20,611 nt of DNA from an uncultured Eggerthellaceae bacterium (GCA_934630485.1 CAKTWD010000019.1:1-20611); one strand, 5' to 3'; shown: positions 7,560 through 15,603, counted from the stretch's first letter. A program made the numbers and translations. Notes: generated by a model not told the origin, from the sequence alone.

Positions 7560-7952
7560 ATGACCGTCACTATGCTCGCAGGTAAAATCCACCGCGCAAC
7601 CGTCACTCAGGCCGACCTTGATTACGTCGGATCGATCACCATCGACGAGGACCTGCTGGACGCCGCGCACATCCTGGAATACCAGCGTGTTGAAATCGCG
7701 AACCTTGCCAACGGCGAACGCTTCGCGACCTACACCATCGCAGGCGAACGCGGAAGCGGCATCATCTGCCTGAACGGCGCCGCCGCGCACTGCGCAACCC
7801 CGGGCGACAAGATCATCATCATGGCCTACGCGGAGCTTGAGCCCGCCGAGGCCAAGGCTGCCAAACCTGCCGTTGTCTTCGTCGACGACGACAACAAACC
7901 CACGCGCGTCACCGACTACGAGAAGCACGGCCTGCTGGCTGACATGATCTAA
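7560..7952 (+). CDS. panD: Aspartate 1-decarboxylase (pyruvoyl enzyme proenzyme)
   Basis: The 130-aa proenzyme converts L-aspartate to beta-alanine for pantothenate synthesis in the cytoplasm. The self-processing site Gly24-Ser25 is in the motif YVGSITID; cleavage makes Ser25 the pyruvoyl group. The family landmarks MLAGKIHRA (5-13), Tyr58 in the T-Y-T-I-A-G-E-R-G stretch and NGAAAHCA are present. The start at 7560 has AAAGG about 9 nt upstream and places the cleavage site at the canonical residue number. It is the first gene of a plus-strand pan cluster, with panC 98 nt downstream and no terminator visible between. Confidence 0.96.
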   Translation: MTVTMLAGKIHRATVTQADLDYVGSITIDEDLLDAAHILEYQRVEIANLANGERFATYTIAGERGSGIICLNGAAAHCATPGDKIIIMAYAELEPAEAKAAKPAVVFVDDDNKPTRVTDYEKHGLLADMI

Positions 7953-8050
7953 GCCGGCTGCACCGAAAGCCAAACCACCGCTGCGCAACATTGCAAGCAA
8001 GCGCACGAACCAATAAGCACGACAGAACGAACCGAACCGAGGAGCCCATC

Positions 8051-8890
8051 ATGCAGATCGCACGCACCGTCGAAGAAGCAAAGCAGATCACCCGCGCCTG
8101 GAAGCGCAACGGCGAAACCATCGGCCTGGTGCCCACCATGGGCTACCTGCACGAAGGCCACGCCAGCCTGATCGAGCGCGCTCGCAAGGAAAACGATCGC
8201 GTGGTTGTCTCGGTCTTCCTGAACCCCACGCAGTTCGCACCGAACGAGGATCTGGAAAGCTATCCGCGCGACTTCGACCGCGACTGCGCCCTATGCGAGA
8301 AGATCGGTGCCGATCTGGTGTTCCATCCCGAGCCCGAGGAGATGTACCACGATCCGCACGCATTCGTGAACATCGATCTGCTTTCCTCGACCATGGACGG
8401 TGCGGCACGCCCCATCCACTTCCGCGGCGTTTGCACCGTTGTCAGCAAGCTGTTCAACATCATGCAGCCTGACAACGCCTATTTCGGTCAGAAGGACGCC
8501 CAGCAGCTAGCCATCGTGAAGAAGATGGCCGCCGACCTGAACTTCGACGTGAAGGTGAACGGCTGTCCCATCGTTCGCGAGGCTGACGGCTTGGCGAAGT
8601 CCAGCCGCAACACCTACCTATCCGCCGAAGAGCGCGCGGCTGCCCCGATCCTGTTCAAGGCCATTCAAAAGGGACAGGAAACCATCGAGCCGGGCATGCG
8701 CGCAGCCGACTTGGAAGCAGCCATGAAAGACGTGCTTGCCAGCGAGCCTTTGGCCAACACCGAGTACGTCACCGCGGTCGACGCGCTGACTATGCAGCCG
8801 GTTGAGACCATCGATCGCGACGTCCTTGTTGCCATGGCGGTCCGCATCGGCACCACCCGCCTGATCGACAACTTCAGCTACCAGCCGTAA
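8051..8890 (+). CDS. panC: Pantothenate synthetase (pantoate-beta-alanine ligase)
   Basis: The 279-aa cytoplasmic ligase condenses pantoate with beta-alanine using ATP via a pantoyl-adenylate. The start at 8051 is preceded by a strong GAGGAG; an in-frame Met 20 codons earlier lacks support. The nucleotide-binding motif PTMGYLHEGH (28-37, HIGH-like His34 and His37) is followed by FLNPTQF (56-62), the F-G-Q-K-D motif (145-149), IVREADGLAKSSRN (174-187, KMSKS-like loop) and normal family length. It is co-oriented with panD upstream and the BASS transporter 16 nt downstream, so the three are probably co-transcribed and supply CoA synthesis. Confidence 0.97.
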   Translation: MQIARTVEEAKQITRAWKRNGETIGLVPTMGYLHEGHASLIERARKENDRVVVSVFLNPTQFAPNEDLESYPRDFDRDCALCEKIGADLVFHPEPEEMYHDPHAFVNIDLLSSTMDGAARPIHFRGVCTVVSKLFNIMQPDNAYFGQKDAQQLAIVKKMAADLNFDVKVNGCPIVREADGLAKSSRNTYLSAEERAAAPILFKAIQKGQETIEPGMRAADLEAAMKDVLASEPLANTEYVTAVDALTMQPVETIDRDVLVAMAVRIGTTRLIDNFSYQP

Positions 8891-8906
8891 GAAAGAAAGG
8901 ACCACC

Positions 8907-9887
8907 ATGCAGCTCCTCGCAAAAATCGGCAACACCTGCACGCGCTACGTGGCACTGATCATCATCCTGCTTTCGGCATGGGCGTTCCTCATGCCGGGGC
9001 TGTTCGCTTGGGCCACAGGCTATACGGCCATCTTCCTAGGCGTCATCATGTTCGGCATGGGCCTTACCATCAGCGCGGCCGACTTCAAGGTTGTCTTCAC
9101 GCATCCTAAGGAAGTCCTGCTGGGCGCCATCGCTCAGTACACCATCATGCCCCTTTCCGCATGGCTTCTGGTTACCGTGCTGCAACTTCCCACCGACATC
9201 GCACTGGGTGTCATCCTGGTTGGCTGCTGCCCGGGCGGCACCGCATCGAACGTCATCACCTACATCGCCAAGGGCGACGTCGCGCTCTCGGTTGGCATGA
9301 CCATCGCATCCACCCTGCTTGCGCCCATCATGACCCCCATGCTTGTCTGGTTCCTGGCTCACACCATGGTCAACGTCTCGTTCCAGGCCATGTTCATGAA
9401 CGTCCTTCAAGTTGTCCTGGTCCCGGTTACCGCAGGCATTCTGGCCAACATGCTGGCGAAGAACGTCGTTCGCAAGATCACCCCGGCGCTGCCCCTGATC
9501 AGCGTCGGCGCCATCGCCTTCATCGTTGCGGGTATCATGGCCGTGAACTCGCAGAAGGTCATCGAAAGCGGCGTTCTGGTTCTGGCTGTCGTCATCCTTC
9601 ACAACGCAATCGGCATGGGCGCCGGATACGGCATCGCCCGCTTGTTCAAGCTTGATTTCGCGAAGACCACCGCGCTGACCATTGAAGTTGGCATGCAGAA
9701 CTCGGGTCTGGCCGTCACGCTGGCTGCGGCAAGCTTCGCCGCCAACCCGCTGGCCACGCTACCCGGCGCTATCTTCAGCGTTTGGCACAACATCGCCGGA
9801 TCCATTCTTGCCAGCGCACGCGTCCGCAAACTCGAACAACCCTCGCACGCAACGCGCCTGGGCAGCAAAGCACGGGCCGGCGAGTAA
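8907..9887 (+). CDS. BASS-family transporter, probable PanS-type (keto)pantoate importer
   Basis: The 326-aa membrane protein has about nine to ten hydrophobic helices and family signatures such as FGMGLTISAADF (around 49-60), GCCPGGTASNVITYIAKGD (105-123) and the EVGMQNSGLAVTLA stretch near residue 260. BASS proteins are Na+-coupled organic-anion transporters; PanS of Salmonella is a family member that transports ketopantoate. The 16-nt spacing after panC and the GAAAGGA ribosome-binding site show tight coupling to pantothenate synthesis, so a pantoate or ketopantoate substrate is the best inference. Sequence alone does not separate this from bile-acid, pyruvate or other anion transport. The last 25 residues are polar and probably cytoplasmic. 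Confidence 0.85.
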   Translation: MQLLAKIGNTCTRYVALIIILLSAWAFLMPGLFAWATGYTAIFLGVIMFGMGLTISAADFKVVFTHPKEVLLGAIAQYTIMPLSAWLLVTVLQLPTDIALGVILVGCCPGGTASNVITYIAKGDVALSVGMTIASTLLAPIMTPMLVWFLAHTMVNVSFQAMFMNVLQVVLVPVTAGILANMLAKNVVRKITPALPLISVGAIAFIVAGIMAVNSQKVIESGVLVLAVVILHNAIGMGAGYGIARLFKLDFAKTTALTIEVGMQNSGLAVTLAAASFAANPLATLPGAIFSVWHNIAGSILASARVRKLEQPSHATRLGSKARAGE

Positions 9888-9948
9888 CATGGCGAGCACC
9901 CCCGTCTCAACCGCGCAAGCGGCTTCGGCAAGGCAGGAAGATCAAGCA

Positions 9949-10764
9949 ATGCATATAACGCAGCCCTCACCCTTCAAAATCGCCCTCGCCCAAACGGGAA
10001 CGCCTATCGACGGCAATGTCGTCGAACAAGCACGCAACGCGATATCCGAAGCAAAGGAACTCGGGGCGGCCATCGTGGCCTTCCCTGAGTTTTTCATGTC
10101 CCCCTTCGAACTTGACGCGGGCGAGTATGCTGCAGCGGCCGAGTCGATAGACGGCCCCTTCGCCACCACGATCAGCCAGCTTGCCGCCGAAACAGGCGTT
10201 TGGGTGCTGTTCACCATGAACGAGAAGAATCCGCTCGATCCCACCAAGCCCTTCAACACCGCTGTGCTGGTGGACAACTGCGGCCGCCGTCGCGGCTCCT
10301 ACCGCAAAACACACTTGTTCGATGCAGGAAGCCCCGCCGAGTCCGATCGCGCGACCCCAGGCAATGCACTGTTTTCGCCCGTCGCCACCCCGTTCGGGAA
10401 GATCGGCTTGGGAATTTGCTACGACCTGCGCTTTCCCGAGCTTTCACGCGCTGCTGCCCTTGCGGGGTGCGACCTGATGCTGTTCCCTGCCGGCTGGGTT
10501 GACGGCCCCACGAAGGCCGACCAATGGGAAGCGCTTCTTCGCGCACGCGCGCTCGAGAACGAAATGCACGTGGTGGGAATCTGCCGCGCAGGGGAAGGCT
10601 ACGTCGGACATTCCATGGCCGTTGCCCCAAACGGAAGCACGATCGCGCAAACAACCGACAACAAGCCACGAGTCTTGATTGCGGAAATCAACTCTGCAAC
10701 AACGACCGCCATGCGCGACACGATCCCCGTCTTTCGTCACCGCCGTCCCGAGCTGTACTCTTAA
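9949..10764 (+). CDS. Nitrilase-superfamily carbon-nitrogen hydrolase (Nit1/Nit2-like amidase)
   Basis: The 271-aa protein contains the superfamily Glu-Lys-Cys triad: Glu47 in FPEFF, Lys120 in YRKTHLFD and Cys157 in GICYDLRFPEL. The last two motifs are most like the Nit1/Nit2 branch (omega-amidase or deaminated-glutathione amidase), which hydrolyses amides of damaged or transaminated metabolites. The start at 9949 has AGGAAG 8 nt upstream. A Met at 9889, directly after the transporter stop, is in frame but lacks a ribosome-binding site and would add 20 low-complexity residues. It follows the pan cluster by 61 nt, so a role tied to CoA or pantothenate metabolism is possible but not shown. Confidence 0.86.
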   Translation: MHITQPSPFKIALAQTGTPIDGNVVEQARNAISEAKELGAAIVAFPEFFMSPFELDAGEYAAAAESIDGPFATTISQLAAETGVWVLFTMNEKNPLDPTKPFNTAVLVDNCGRRRGSYRKTHLFDAGSPAESDRATPGNALFSPVATPFGKIGLGICYDLRFPELSRAAALAGCDLMLFPAGWVDGPTKADQWEALLRARALENEMHVVGICRAGEGYVGHSMAVAPNGSTIAQTTDNKPRVLIAEINSATTTAMRDTIPVFRHRRPELYS

Positions 10765-10800
10765 CACACAGCTGCATGACTGGAAGCTCCCACTAAAACA

Positions 10801-10834
10801 GATGCCGCCCGAGCCATCCCGCCCGCTCGGCATC
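10801..10834. other. Stem-loop between the amidase gene and hemH
   Basis: GATGCCG (10801-10807) pairs with CGGCATC (10828-10834). An alternative pairing uses CCGAGC and GCTCGG within the same span. It lies 37 nt after the amidase stop codon. No T-run follows, so it could be a weak or factor-assisted terminator or a 3'-end stabiliser. Confidence 0.4.
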
Positions 10835-10957
10835 AACCGCACTAAGGACCAGCCGTGCCCCTCCAACATGGAGACTTGATCGGCAGTGAATAGCGCCAGC
10901 CCCGAAGCCGTCGCGTATGTTAGATTGGGTAAAATTCCGATCGATCAAAGGGGTCGC

Positions 10958-12022
10958 ATGAGAACGGGAATCATCATCGCAAACACCGGATCGCCTTCTT
11001 CGACCGATCCCGACGACATTGAGGCGTATCTTCGCGAGTTCCTGCTTGACGACCGCATCTGCCAGATGCCTAAGCCCATCTGGAAATACATCGTCTACCG
11101 CCACATTCTGCCGAAGCGCAAGTTCGCTTCCGCCAAGCGTTACGAATTCATTTGGCAGCCCGAAGGGTCGCCGCTCATCTTCACCCAGCAAAAACTTGCC
11201 GAGAAACTCCAAGCTTCCTTCGACGCCGGTCGAAAAGAAGGCGACGAAGCGGAATACGTCGTGCGCAGCGCCATGAGCTACGGCGAGCCTTCGATGAACG
11301 GCGTGCTTGCCGAGCTGCGCGACCTGCATTGCGACAACATCATCCTTCTGCCGCTATATCCGCAGAAGGCGTTTTCCAACACGCTGTCCGTCGTTGATGC
11401 GTACAAGCGAGCTCGCAAAGATGTTGGTTGGAGGCCTGCGACCTGCGTGATCGAGGACTACCACGACAATCCGCCGTACATTCAGGCAATCGCGGATCAA
11501 ATTCGCGAAAGCGGGTTCAACCCCAACGGCAGAGACCGTCTTATGCTGTCGTTCCACGCCATCCCGCTTAAAGACGAAGCCAACGGCGACAACTACCGCG
11601 AGCAGATCAACCAGACCGTTGCGCTGATCGCTCAGAACCTTGGCATGCCCGCCAGCGATATCACCGTCTCGTTCCAAAGCGTGTTCGGGCATAAAGAAGC
11701 TGCATGGGTGTCGCCTTTGTCCATTCATCTGCTGCCAGAGTGGCGCGACAAGGATTTCCGCGTGTTCTTCGGCTGCCCTGGATTCGCCATCGATTGCCTA
11801 GAGACGCTGTTCGACGTTCCAAACGAGCTTTGCCCCGCCCTGGAAGGCGAACAGAAAACGCCCCTGACCACCTGCGCGCAAACCGGCGGCGATATTCAGG
11901 CCGCATGCAACACCGAAGGAGGCTTCAATTGGGTCCCCTGCCTAAACGCAAGCGACCGGCAAGTTGCCGTCATCCGAGATGTGCTTGACAGGGCTATCGC
12001 TGCTGGCAAGTTCGATCTTTAG
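10958..12022 (+). CDS. hemH: Ferrochelatase
   Basis: The 354-aa enzyme inserts Fe(II) into a porphyrin at the end of heme synthesis. Visible are GIIIANTGSP at the N-terminus, MSYGEPSM (106-113), LLPLYPQ (130-136), the metal/porphyrin His200 in LSFHAIP and Glu282 in the conserved DCLETL. The start at 10958 has AAAGGGG upstream; a GTG 24 codons earlier has no ribosome-binding site. A candidate extended -10 (TGTTAGATT, 10918-10926) precedes it. Compared with the E. coli enzyme, the stretch between DCLETL and NWVPCLN is about 20 residues longer and carries Cys292, Cys306 and Cys317, with Cys328 after it. Some ferrochelatases hold a [2Fe-2S] cluster near the C-terminus, but this spacing is not one I recognise. 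It ends at a clear terminator. Confidence 0.92.
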   Translation: MRTGIIIANTGSPSSTDPDDIEAYLREFLLDDRICQMPKPIWKYIVYRHILPKRKFASAKRYEFIWQPEGSPLIFTQQKLAEKLQASFDAGRKEGDEAEYVVRSAMSYGEPSMNGVLAELRDLHCDNIILLPLYPQKAFSNTLSVVDAYKRARKDVGWRPATCVIEDYHDNPPYIQAIADQIRESGFNPNGRDRLMLSFHAIPLKDEANGDNYREQINQTVALIAQNLGMPASDITVSFQSVFGHKEAAWVSPLSIHLLPEWRDKDFRVFFGCPGFAIDCLETLFDVPNELCPALEGEQKTPLTTCAQTGGDIQAACNTEGGFNWVPCLNASDRQVAVIRDVLDRAIAAGKFDL

Positions 12023-12044
12023 CATAAACGCGCAACATAAAACG

Positions 12045-12079
12045 AAAGGACTGCTGACCTGCGTCAACAGTCCTTTTTT
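12045..12079. terminator. Intrinsic terminator after hemH, probably bidirectional
   Basis: The stem AAAGGACTG (12045-12053) / CAGTCCTTT (12068-12076), with an inner TGAC/GTCA helix, is followed by a T-run at 12073-12079. On the minus strand it is followed by a shorter T-rich stretch, so it may also end the thioesterase transcript. Confidence 0.88.
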
Positions 12080-12161
12080 GCATCTAGTTCGCATTGCTGG
12101 GGCAAGCCAGCTGGTCAGAAACATCGAAACGCGCCACCAGGCAGAAACGCTGAAGCGGGTT

Positions 12162-12177
12162 GTCGTTTCGCAACGAC
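12162..12177. other. Small hairpin after the thioesterase stop codon
   Basis: GTCGTT (12162-12167) pairs with AACGAC (12172-12177) around a 4-nt loop, 3 nt beyond the thioesterase stop. There is no T-run. It may stabilise the 3' end upstream of the shared terminator at 12045-12079. Confidence 0.35.
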
Positions 12178-12180
12178 CTC

Positions 12181-12912
12181 TTAAGCCAAGACAATCTCGC
12201 AGGTGAACGAAGCCTCGTCAGATCCGTTCATGCCCTGAGCAAGGATGGTCTTGCCATCGCGCTTCACAGCGATCTGGATTCGATCGCCCACGCGGATCTC
12301 GTGGCGATAATCGATCTGCAACGTCTTGATCTGTTCGTTGGCGCCAAGGTCCAGCACATCAAGCACGTATGTAGCATAACAAGCGTTATTCACGTGTCCG
12401 TTCGTGTCGGCGTCGCTTGGCTTGGCGACAACCTCTGCTAGCGGCTCGGTTGCCTCTTCCAGCAAAAACGGCTTGGTGCGACGGACCTTGTCAGCGAACA
12501 TGCGGTCCTCGCAGAAATCGCCATCGACATCGCAGTGGTCAAGCACCGATTCGATCGTGCGCGTTTCGGTGTTCAGCAGCATCCACTCGCTTCTGGCCTT
12601 CGCTACCATGTTGCCATCGGCGTCGGTCATTGCATAATCACGCTGGAAGAACAAACGCGAGGGGGAATGCGGCCACGTACGCGCGGTCGCGACGCTGTGC
12701 ATAGCCGGATTCTGAACGATCTCGAGTTTCGTGCGCGCAACTGCCCAGAAAACGCCCTCAGAAGCCATGCGATCATACCCGATGCCCATGTCCTCGGCCT
12801 GAATCGAGGCGATATCCTGGAAGATATCAAGCGCCGATGCGGGCTTAAGACGATCGAAACGATCGAAATCGCTGGTACGAAGCTGATATGGAAGAGAAAG
12901 CTCGAGGGGCAT
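12181..12912 (-). CDS. Acyl-ACP thioesterase (double hotdog fold)
   Basis: The 243-aa protein has the length and two-hotdog layout of acyl-ACP thioesterases (PF01643 type), which release free fatty acids from acyl-carrier protein. The N-terminal DFDRFDRLKPASALDIFQD region resembles the first hotdog. The second hotdog holds the active-site signature D-x-N-G-H-V-N-N (169-176: N171, H173). The ATG at 12912 has GAAGG 8 nt upstream; a GTG two codons earlier is too close to it. The gene follows the Rrf2-type regulator by 49 nt on the same strand, but a perfect TATAAT on the minus strand (12952-12957) in that gap could give it its own promoter. Substrate chain length cannot be read from the sequence. 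Confidence 0.85.
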   Translation of the reverse strand: MPLELSLPYQLRTSDFDRFDRLKPASALDIFQDIASIQAEDMGIGYDRMASEGVFWAVARTKLEIVQNPAMHSVATARTWPHSPSRLFFQRDYAMTDADGNMVAKARSEWMLLNTETRTIESVLDHCDVDGDFCEDRMFADKVRRTKPFLLEEATEPLAEVVAKPSDADTNGHVNNACYATYVLDVLDLGANEQIKTLQIDYRHEIRVGDRIQIAVKRDGKTILAQGMNGSDEASFTCEIVLA

Positions 12913-12961
12913 GCGCACCGCCTTCGTCTAAGAACTCAACAAACGGGGCTTATTATAGCCC

Positions 12962-13495
12962 TCACCGCACGCATGCATGGATGTCAGATTCTTCGCCCCA
13001 CATTTGGCGCTTTGTTACTTTGGGCGACGCGGCCCGCTCGTCTACGCGCTGCGCGCTATCAGATCCATCGGCGGCTGTCCCTGCGCTTCCGAGGAAGCGC
13101 GCTCGGCCGCTCGCGTCCGCTGCCTGTTCTAGTGTCATATTCTCCAAACAGCGGGTGATGGCGCCTTCCAAGCTTTCCCACACGAACGTGGTCGAGGCAT
13201 CGCCGCGCTCAAGCTCTTCCGCAGGAACCGGCGAGAACCCACCCTCGGTAAGCTGCAGGATCTCGGCAATAGTGATCATAGACGGGTCGCGGTTCAGACG
13301 ATAACCGCCCTGATAACCGCGTGTGATCTGAAGCATTCCCGACGGGTTCAGGCACGCCACGATACGCTCGAGATACTTCTTCGAAATGCCCTGACGCTCG
13401 GCGATCGACTTCAGCGAGACGGGGCCTTCGGTATCGTGCTCGGCAAGATCGATAAGAAAGCGCAGCGCATAGCGCCCTTTCGTCGAAACAAGCAT
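12962..13495 (-). CDS. Rrf2-family transcriptional regulator with a long C-terminal tail
   Basis: The 177-aa protein starts at 13495 (MLVSTKGRYALRFLIDLA), behind AGGGGG; an in-frame ORF start 13 codons upstream lacks support. A winged helix-turn-helix fills about residues 1-85 (S-L-K-S-I-A-E-R-Q-G-I-S-K-K-Y-L-E-R-I, then RGYQGGYRL at 59-67). The IscR-type three-Cys cluster is absent; the only Cys are 48, 116 and 175, so an Fe-S cluster of IscR type is unlikely and it is closer to CymR-like members. The family domain ends near residue 130. A further 45 residues are polar and low in complexity, which is unusual. It probably regulates the downstream thioesterase gene, the divergent HD-domain gene or itself; the ligand is unknown. 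Confidence 0.85.
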   Translation of the reverse strand: MLVSTKGRYALRFLIDLAEHDTEGPVSLKSIAERQGISKKYLERIVACLNPSGMLQITRGYQGGYRLNRDPSMITIAEILQLTEGGFSPVPAEELERGDASTTFVWESLEGAITRCLENMTLEQAADASGRARFLGSAGTAADGSDSAQRVDERAASPKVTKRQMWGEESDIHACVR

Positions 13496-13545
13496 GAGAC
13501 CCCCTGGCAATTCAAATCGAGAACAAATACCCACCTTTACGATCG

Positions 13546-13551
13546 ATTATA
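13546..13551 (-). promoter_or_regulatory. Candidate -10 box of the Rrf2-type regulator gene
   Basis: A perfect TATAAT on the minus strand lies about 50 nt before the start codon; no convincing -35 box accompanies it. TAAAAT on the plus strand (13563-13568) may serve the divergent HD-domain gene, so the two promoters overlap within about 20 bp. Confidence 0.4.
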
Positions 13552-13600
13552 GCAGCGGACGCTAAAATAGCAGTATCAGCACGACGGAAGGCGGCAGGTT

Positions 13601-14389
13601 ATGGGAGCACCGCGTTACAAAGTCTCGCCTCTTTACGACGAGAACGGAAGAATCGCCCCGCAGTTCCTTGACGAGGAGTTCACTTCGTACGGGCACACCT
13701 GGGAAGAATCCATGGACATACCCTGGTTCCAAGGCATCATCAAGCAGGAGCTTGCTGCCGAAAAGATCGCTGACCAGCCGCTCGAACGCCTTGCCGACCT
13801 TGCCACATCCGAGCGCGTCAAGCATCTGTACCTGCATTGGCTTCACTTCATGGACGACAGGCTTGACCCCTGGACCACGGGCGGCGCCATCCACTTCCGG
13901 CCCCACTGGGCTCGCGTCCTCATGCTGGCGCTAACGCTGGGAGACGCCGCTGGCCTAAACGACACCGACATGAACGCGCTCGCCATGGCGGCGGTCTTTC
14001 ACGACTCTCGCAGAAAGAACCCGTACATGGACACCGGGCATGGACGTCGTGCCTCGGACTACTATCGTGAAGCGGGAAGCGAAGGCTTGTTGACGTTCGA
14101 TCCGCGAACGTTCCTGGCCGTTCGCTGGCACGATCGAGACGATGACGACGGCGTTAAGGCCATCAAGGGCGAAGACGCGATTTTGGAATTCGCCCCCGAT
14201 AACGCACAAGCCGATGCGGGCTTCGTGTACCTTACGCTGAAAGATGCCGACGGACTCGATCGCTTCCGCCTGGGCGAGGAATGCTTCGACCAGCGATTCA
14301 TGCGCTCGCAAGCGGCACTCGGCAACGTCGAGTTCGCGCGCGAACTTCTCGAGCTGTCGAAACAGCCGATGAAAACGCCCGAGAAATAA
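13601..14389 (+). CDS. HD-domain metal-dependent hydrolase of unknown substrate
   Basis: The 262-aa protein has an HD-superfamily metal site: His102 in PHWARV, the His134-Asp135 pair in AAVFHD, and a later Asp in KDADGLDR (215 or 217). His147 and His177 lie between and may add ligands. HD proteins of this kind are usually phosphohydrolases of nucleotides or related compounds; no specific family could be assigned. The first 90 residues have no recognisable motif. GGAAGG precedes the start. It is divergent from the Rrf2-type regulator across a 105-bp shared promoter region, which suggests control by that protein, and it ends at a bidirectional terminator. Confidence 0.75.
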   Translation: MGAPRYKVSPLYDENGRIAPQFLDEEFTSYGHTWEESMDIPWFQGIIKQELAAEKIADQPLERLADLATSERVKHLYLHWLHFMDDRLDPWTTGGAIHFRPHWARVLMLALTLGDAAGLNDTDMNALAMAAVFHDSRRKNPYMDTGHGRRASDYYREAGSEGLLTFDPRTFLAVRWHDRDDDDGVKAIKGEDAILEFAPDNAQADAGFVYLTLKDADGLDRFRLGEECFDQRFMRSQAALGNVEFARELLELSKQPMKTPEK

Positions 14390-14392
14390 AAC

Positions 14393-14421
14393 GGGCTGCA
14401 GGCGAAATTCGCCTACAGCCC
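14393..14421. terminator. Bidirectional terminator between the HD-hydrolase and DAHP synthase genes
   Basis: The stem GGGCTG-c-AGGCGA pairs with TCGCCT-a-CAGCCC around a 3-nt loop. On the minus strand it is followed by a T-rich stretch, making it the DAHP synthase terminator. It lies 3 nt after the HD-hydrolase stop codon. Confidence 0.75.
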
Positions 14422-14450
14422 ATGCAAATTTGCGGTTAGAGCTGGCAAAC

Positions 14451-15482
14451 CTAAATTTGTTCTGCCAGATCGTAAATCAAGCGCTCGGACTTCTCCCAGC
14501 CCAAACAAGCGTCGGTGATCGACTTACCGAACACGCCGCCATCAACCGGCTGGTTGCCGTCCTCGATGTAGCTTTCGATCATGAAGCCGCGGATAATGCC
14601 CGCGATCTTCTCGGAGCGCTTGCAGCTTCCCAGCACCTCGTTCACGATGCGCGGCTGCTCAAGCGGCCTTTTTCCCGAGTTGTCATGGTTGCAATCGATG
14701 ATCACGGCAGGGTTCTGATACTCGCCCGTGCAATATGCATCGGCCAAGCGCTCAAGGTACTCGAAGTGGTAGTTGGGGTAGTTCACATCGTCAAGCCCCT
14801 TATACCCGCGAAGAACCGCATGGGCGTACGGATTGCCCGTAGTGGTGACATCCCAGTTGCGGTAGATGAAATTCTGCGGCTGCTGAGCTGCGTAAATGGA
14901 GTTCAACATGACGCTGGTGGAACCACCGGTGGGATTCTTCATGCCCACGGGAACCTCGACGCCGCTCGCAACCTGACGGTGATCCTGGTTCTCGACGGAA
15001 CGCGCACCGACCGCCGAGTAGGCAAGCAGGTCGAACAAAAAGCGATAATTGTCGGGATAAAGCATCTCGTCGGCGGTGAACAGGCCCGTCGTCTCGATGA
15101 CGCGCAGGTGCATGCGGCGGATGGCCTTGATTCCCTCAAGCAGATCGACGCCGCCCTCGGGATCGGGCTGATGCAAAAGGCCCTTGTAACCCGTGCCCTT
15201 AGTACGCGGCTTGTTCGTGTAGACGCGCGGGATGATGACCAGCTTGTCTTGAACCTTCTCGGCAACCTTTGCCAAACGGTCGACGTACTCAAGAACAGAA
15301 TCCTCGCGGTCGGCCGAACACGGGCCGATGATTAGGAGCTTCTTGTTGCTGTCGCCCGAGATCACATCGGCAACCTGCGCGTCGAACGCCTTCTTCGCCT
15401 CGACAAGCTCGGGCGAAAGGGGCATTTCCTCGCGGATTTCCTGAGGGATAGGCAAGCGTCGTTTGTAGATCGTTGTTGGCAT
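14451..15482 (-). CDS. 3-deoxy-7-phosphoheptulonate (DAHP) synthase, class I (AroF/G/H type)
   Basis: The 343-aa enzyme condenses phosphoenolpyruvate and erythrose-4-phosphate, the first step of the shikimate pathway. Metal ligands by comparison with E. coli AroG are Cys55 (IIGPCSADRED), His266 (IIDCNHDNSGK), Glu303 (FMIESY) and Asp324 (SITDACLGW). Substrate-binding motifs include KPRTKGTGYKG (91-101) and GARSVENQDHRQVASG (159-174). The start at 15482 has GGAG 9 nt upstream; an ATG six codons earlier overlaps this ribosome-binding site. The paralogue (AroF, AroG or AroH) and the feedback inhibitor cannot be told from the sequence, so no symbol is given. It is separated from the upstream NUDIX gene by a hairpin and is probably a single-gene unit. 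Confidence 0.95.
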   Translation of the reverse strand: MPTTIYKRRLPIPQEIREEMPLSPELVEAKKAFDAQVADVISGDSNKKLLIIGPCSADREDSVLEYVDRLAKVAEKVQDKLVIIPRVYTNKPRTKGTGYKGLLHQPDPEGGVDLLEGIKAIRRMHLRVIETTGLFTADEMLYPDNYRFLFDLLAYSAVGARSVENQDHRQVASGVEVPVGMKNPTGGSTSVMLNSIYAAQQPQNFIYRNWDVTTTGNPYAHAVLRGYKGLDDVNYPNYHFEYLERLADAYCTGEYQNPAVIIDCNHDNSGKRPLEQPRIVNEVLGSCKRSEKIAGIIRGFMIESYIEDGNQPVDGGVFGKSITDACLGWEKSERLIYDLAEQI

Positions 15483-15603
15483 ACTGCTTTCTCCGTACAT
15501 AAAAGTTAGCGCCCGTTAAGCGCGTATCAGGGATGGTAACACGTGCCACACAGGCGCGTTCGCATTTCAGGAAAACACGCCGGACCTGTTGCGGAAATTT
15601 AAC

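Noticed and set aside
5852..7560. Terminal inverted repeats of an active insertion sequence around the transposase-like gene
   Set aside because: The sequence after the stop codon (5852-5889) has no match to the repeat at 7396-7457 or to any other end upstream, and no target duplication was seen.
14430..15335. 301-codon plus-strand ORF opposite the DAHP synthase gene
   Set aside because: It is an antisense shadow of a gene with all catalytic residues intact; no independent evidence of coding.
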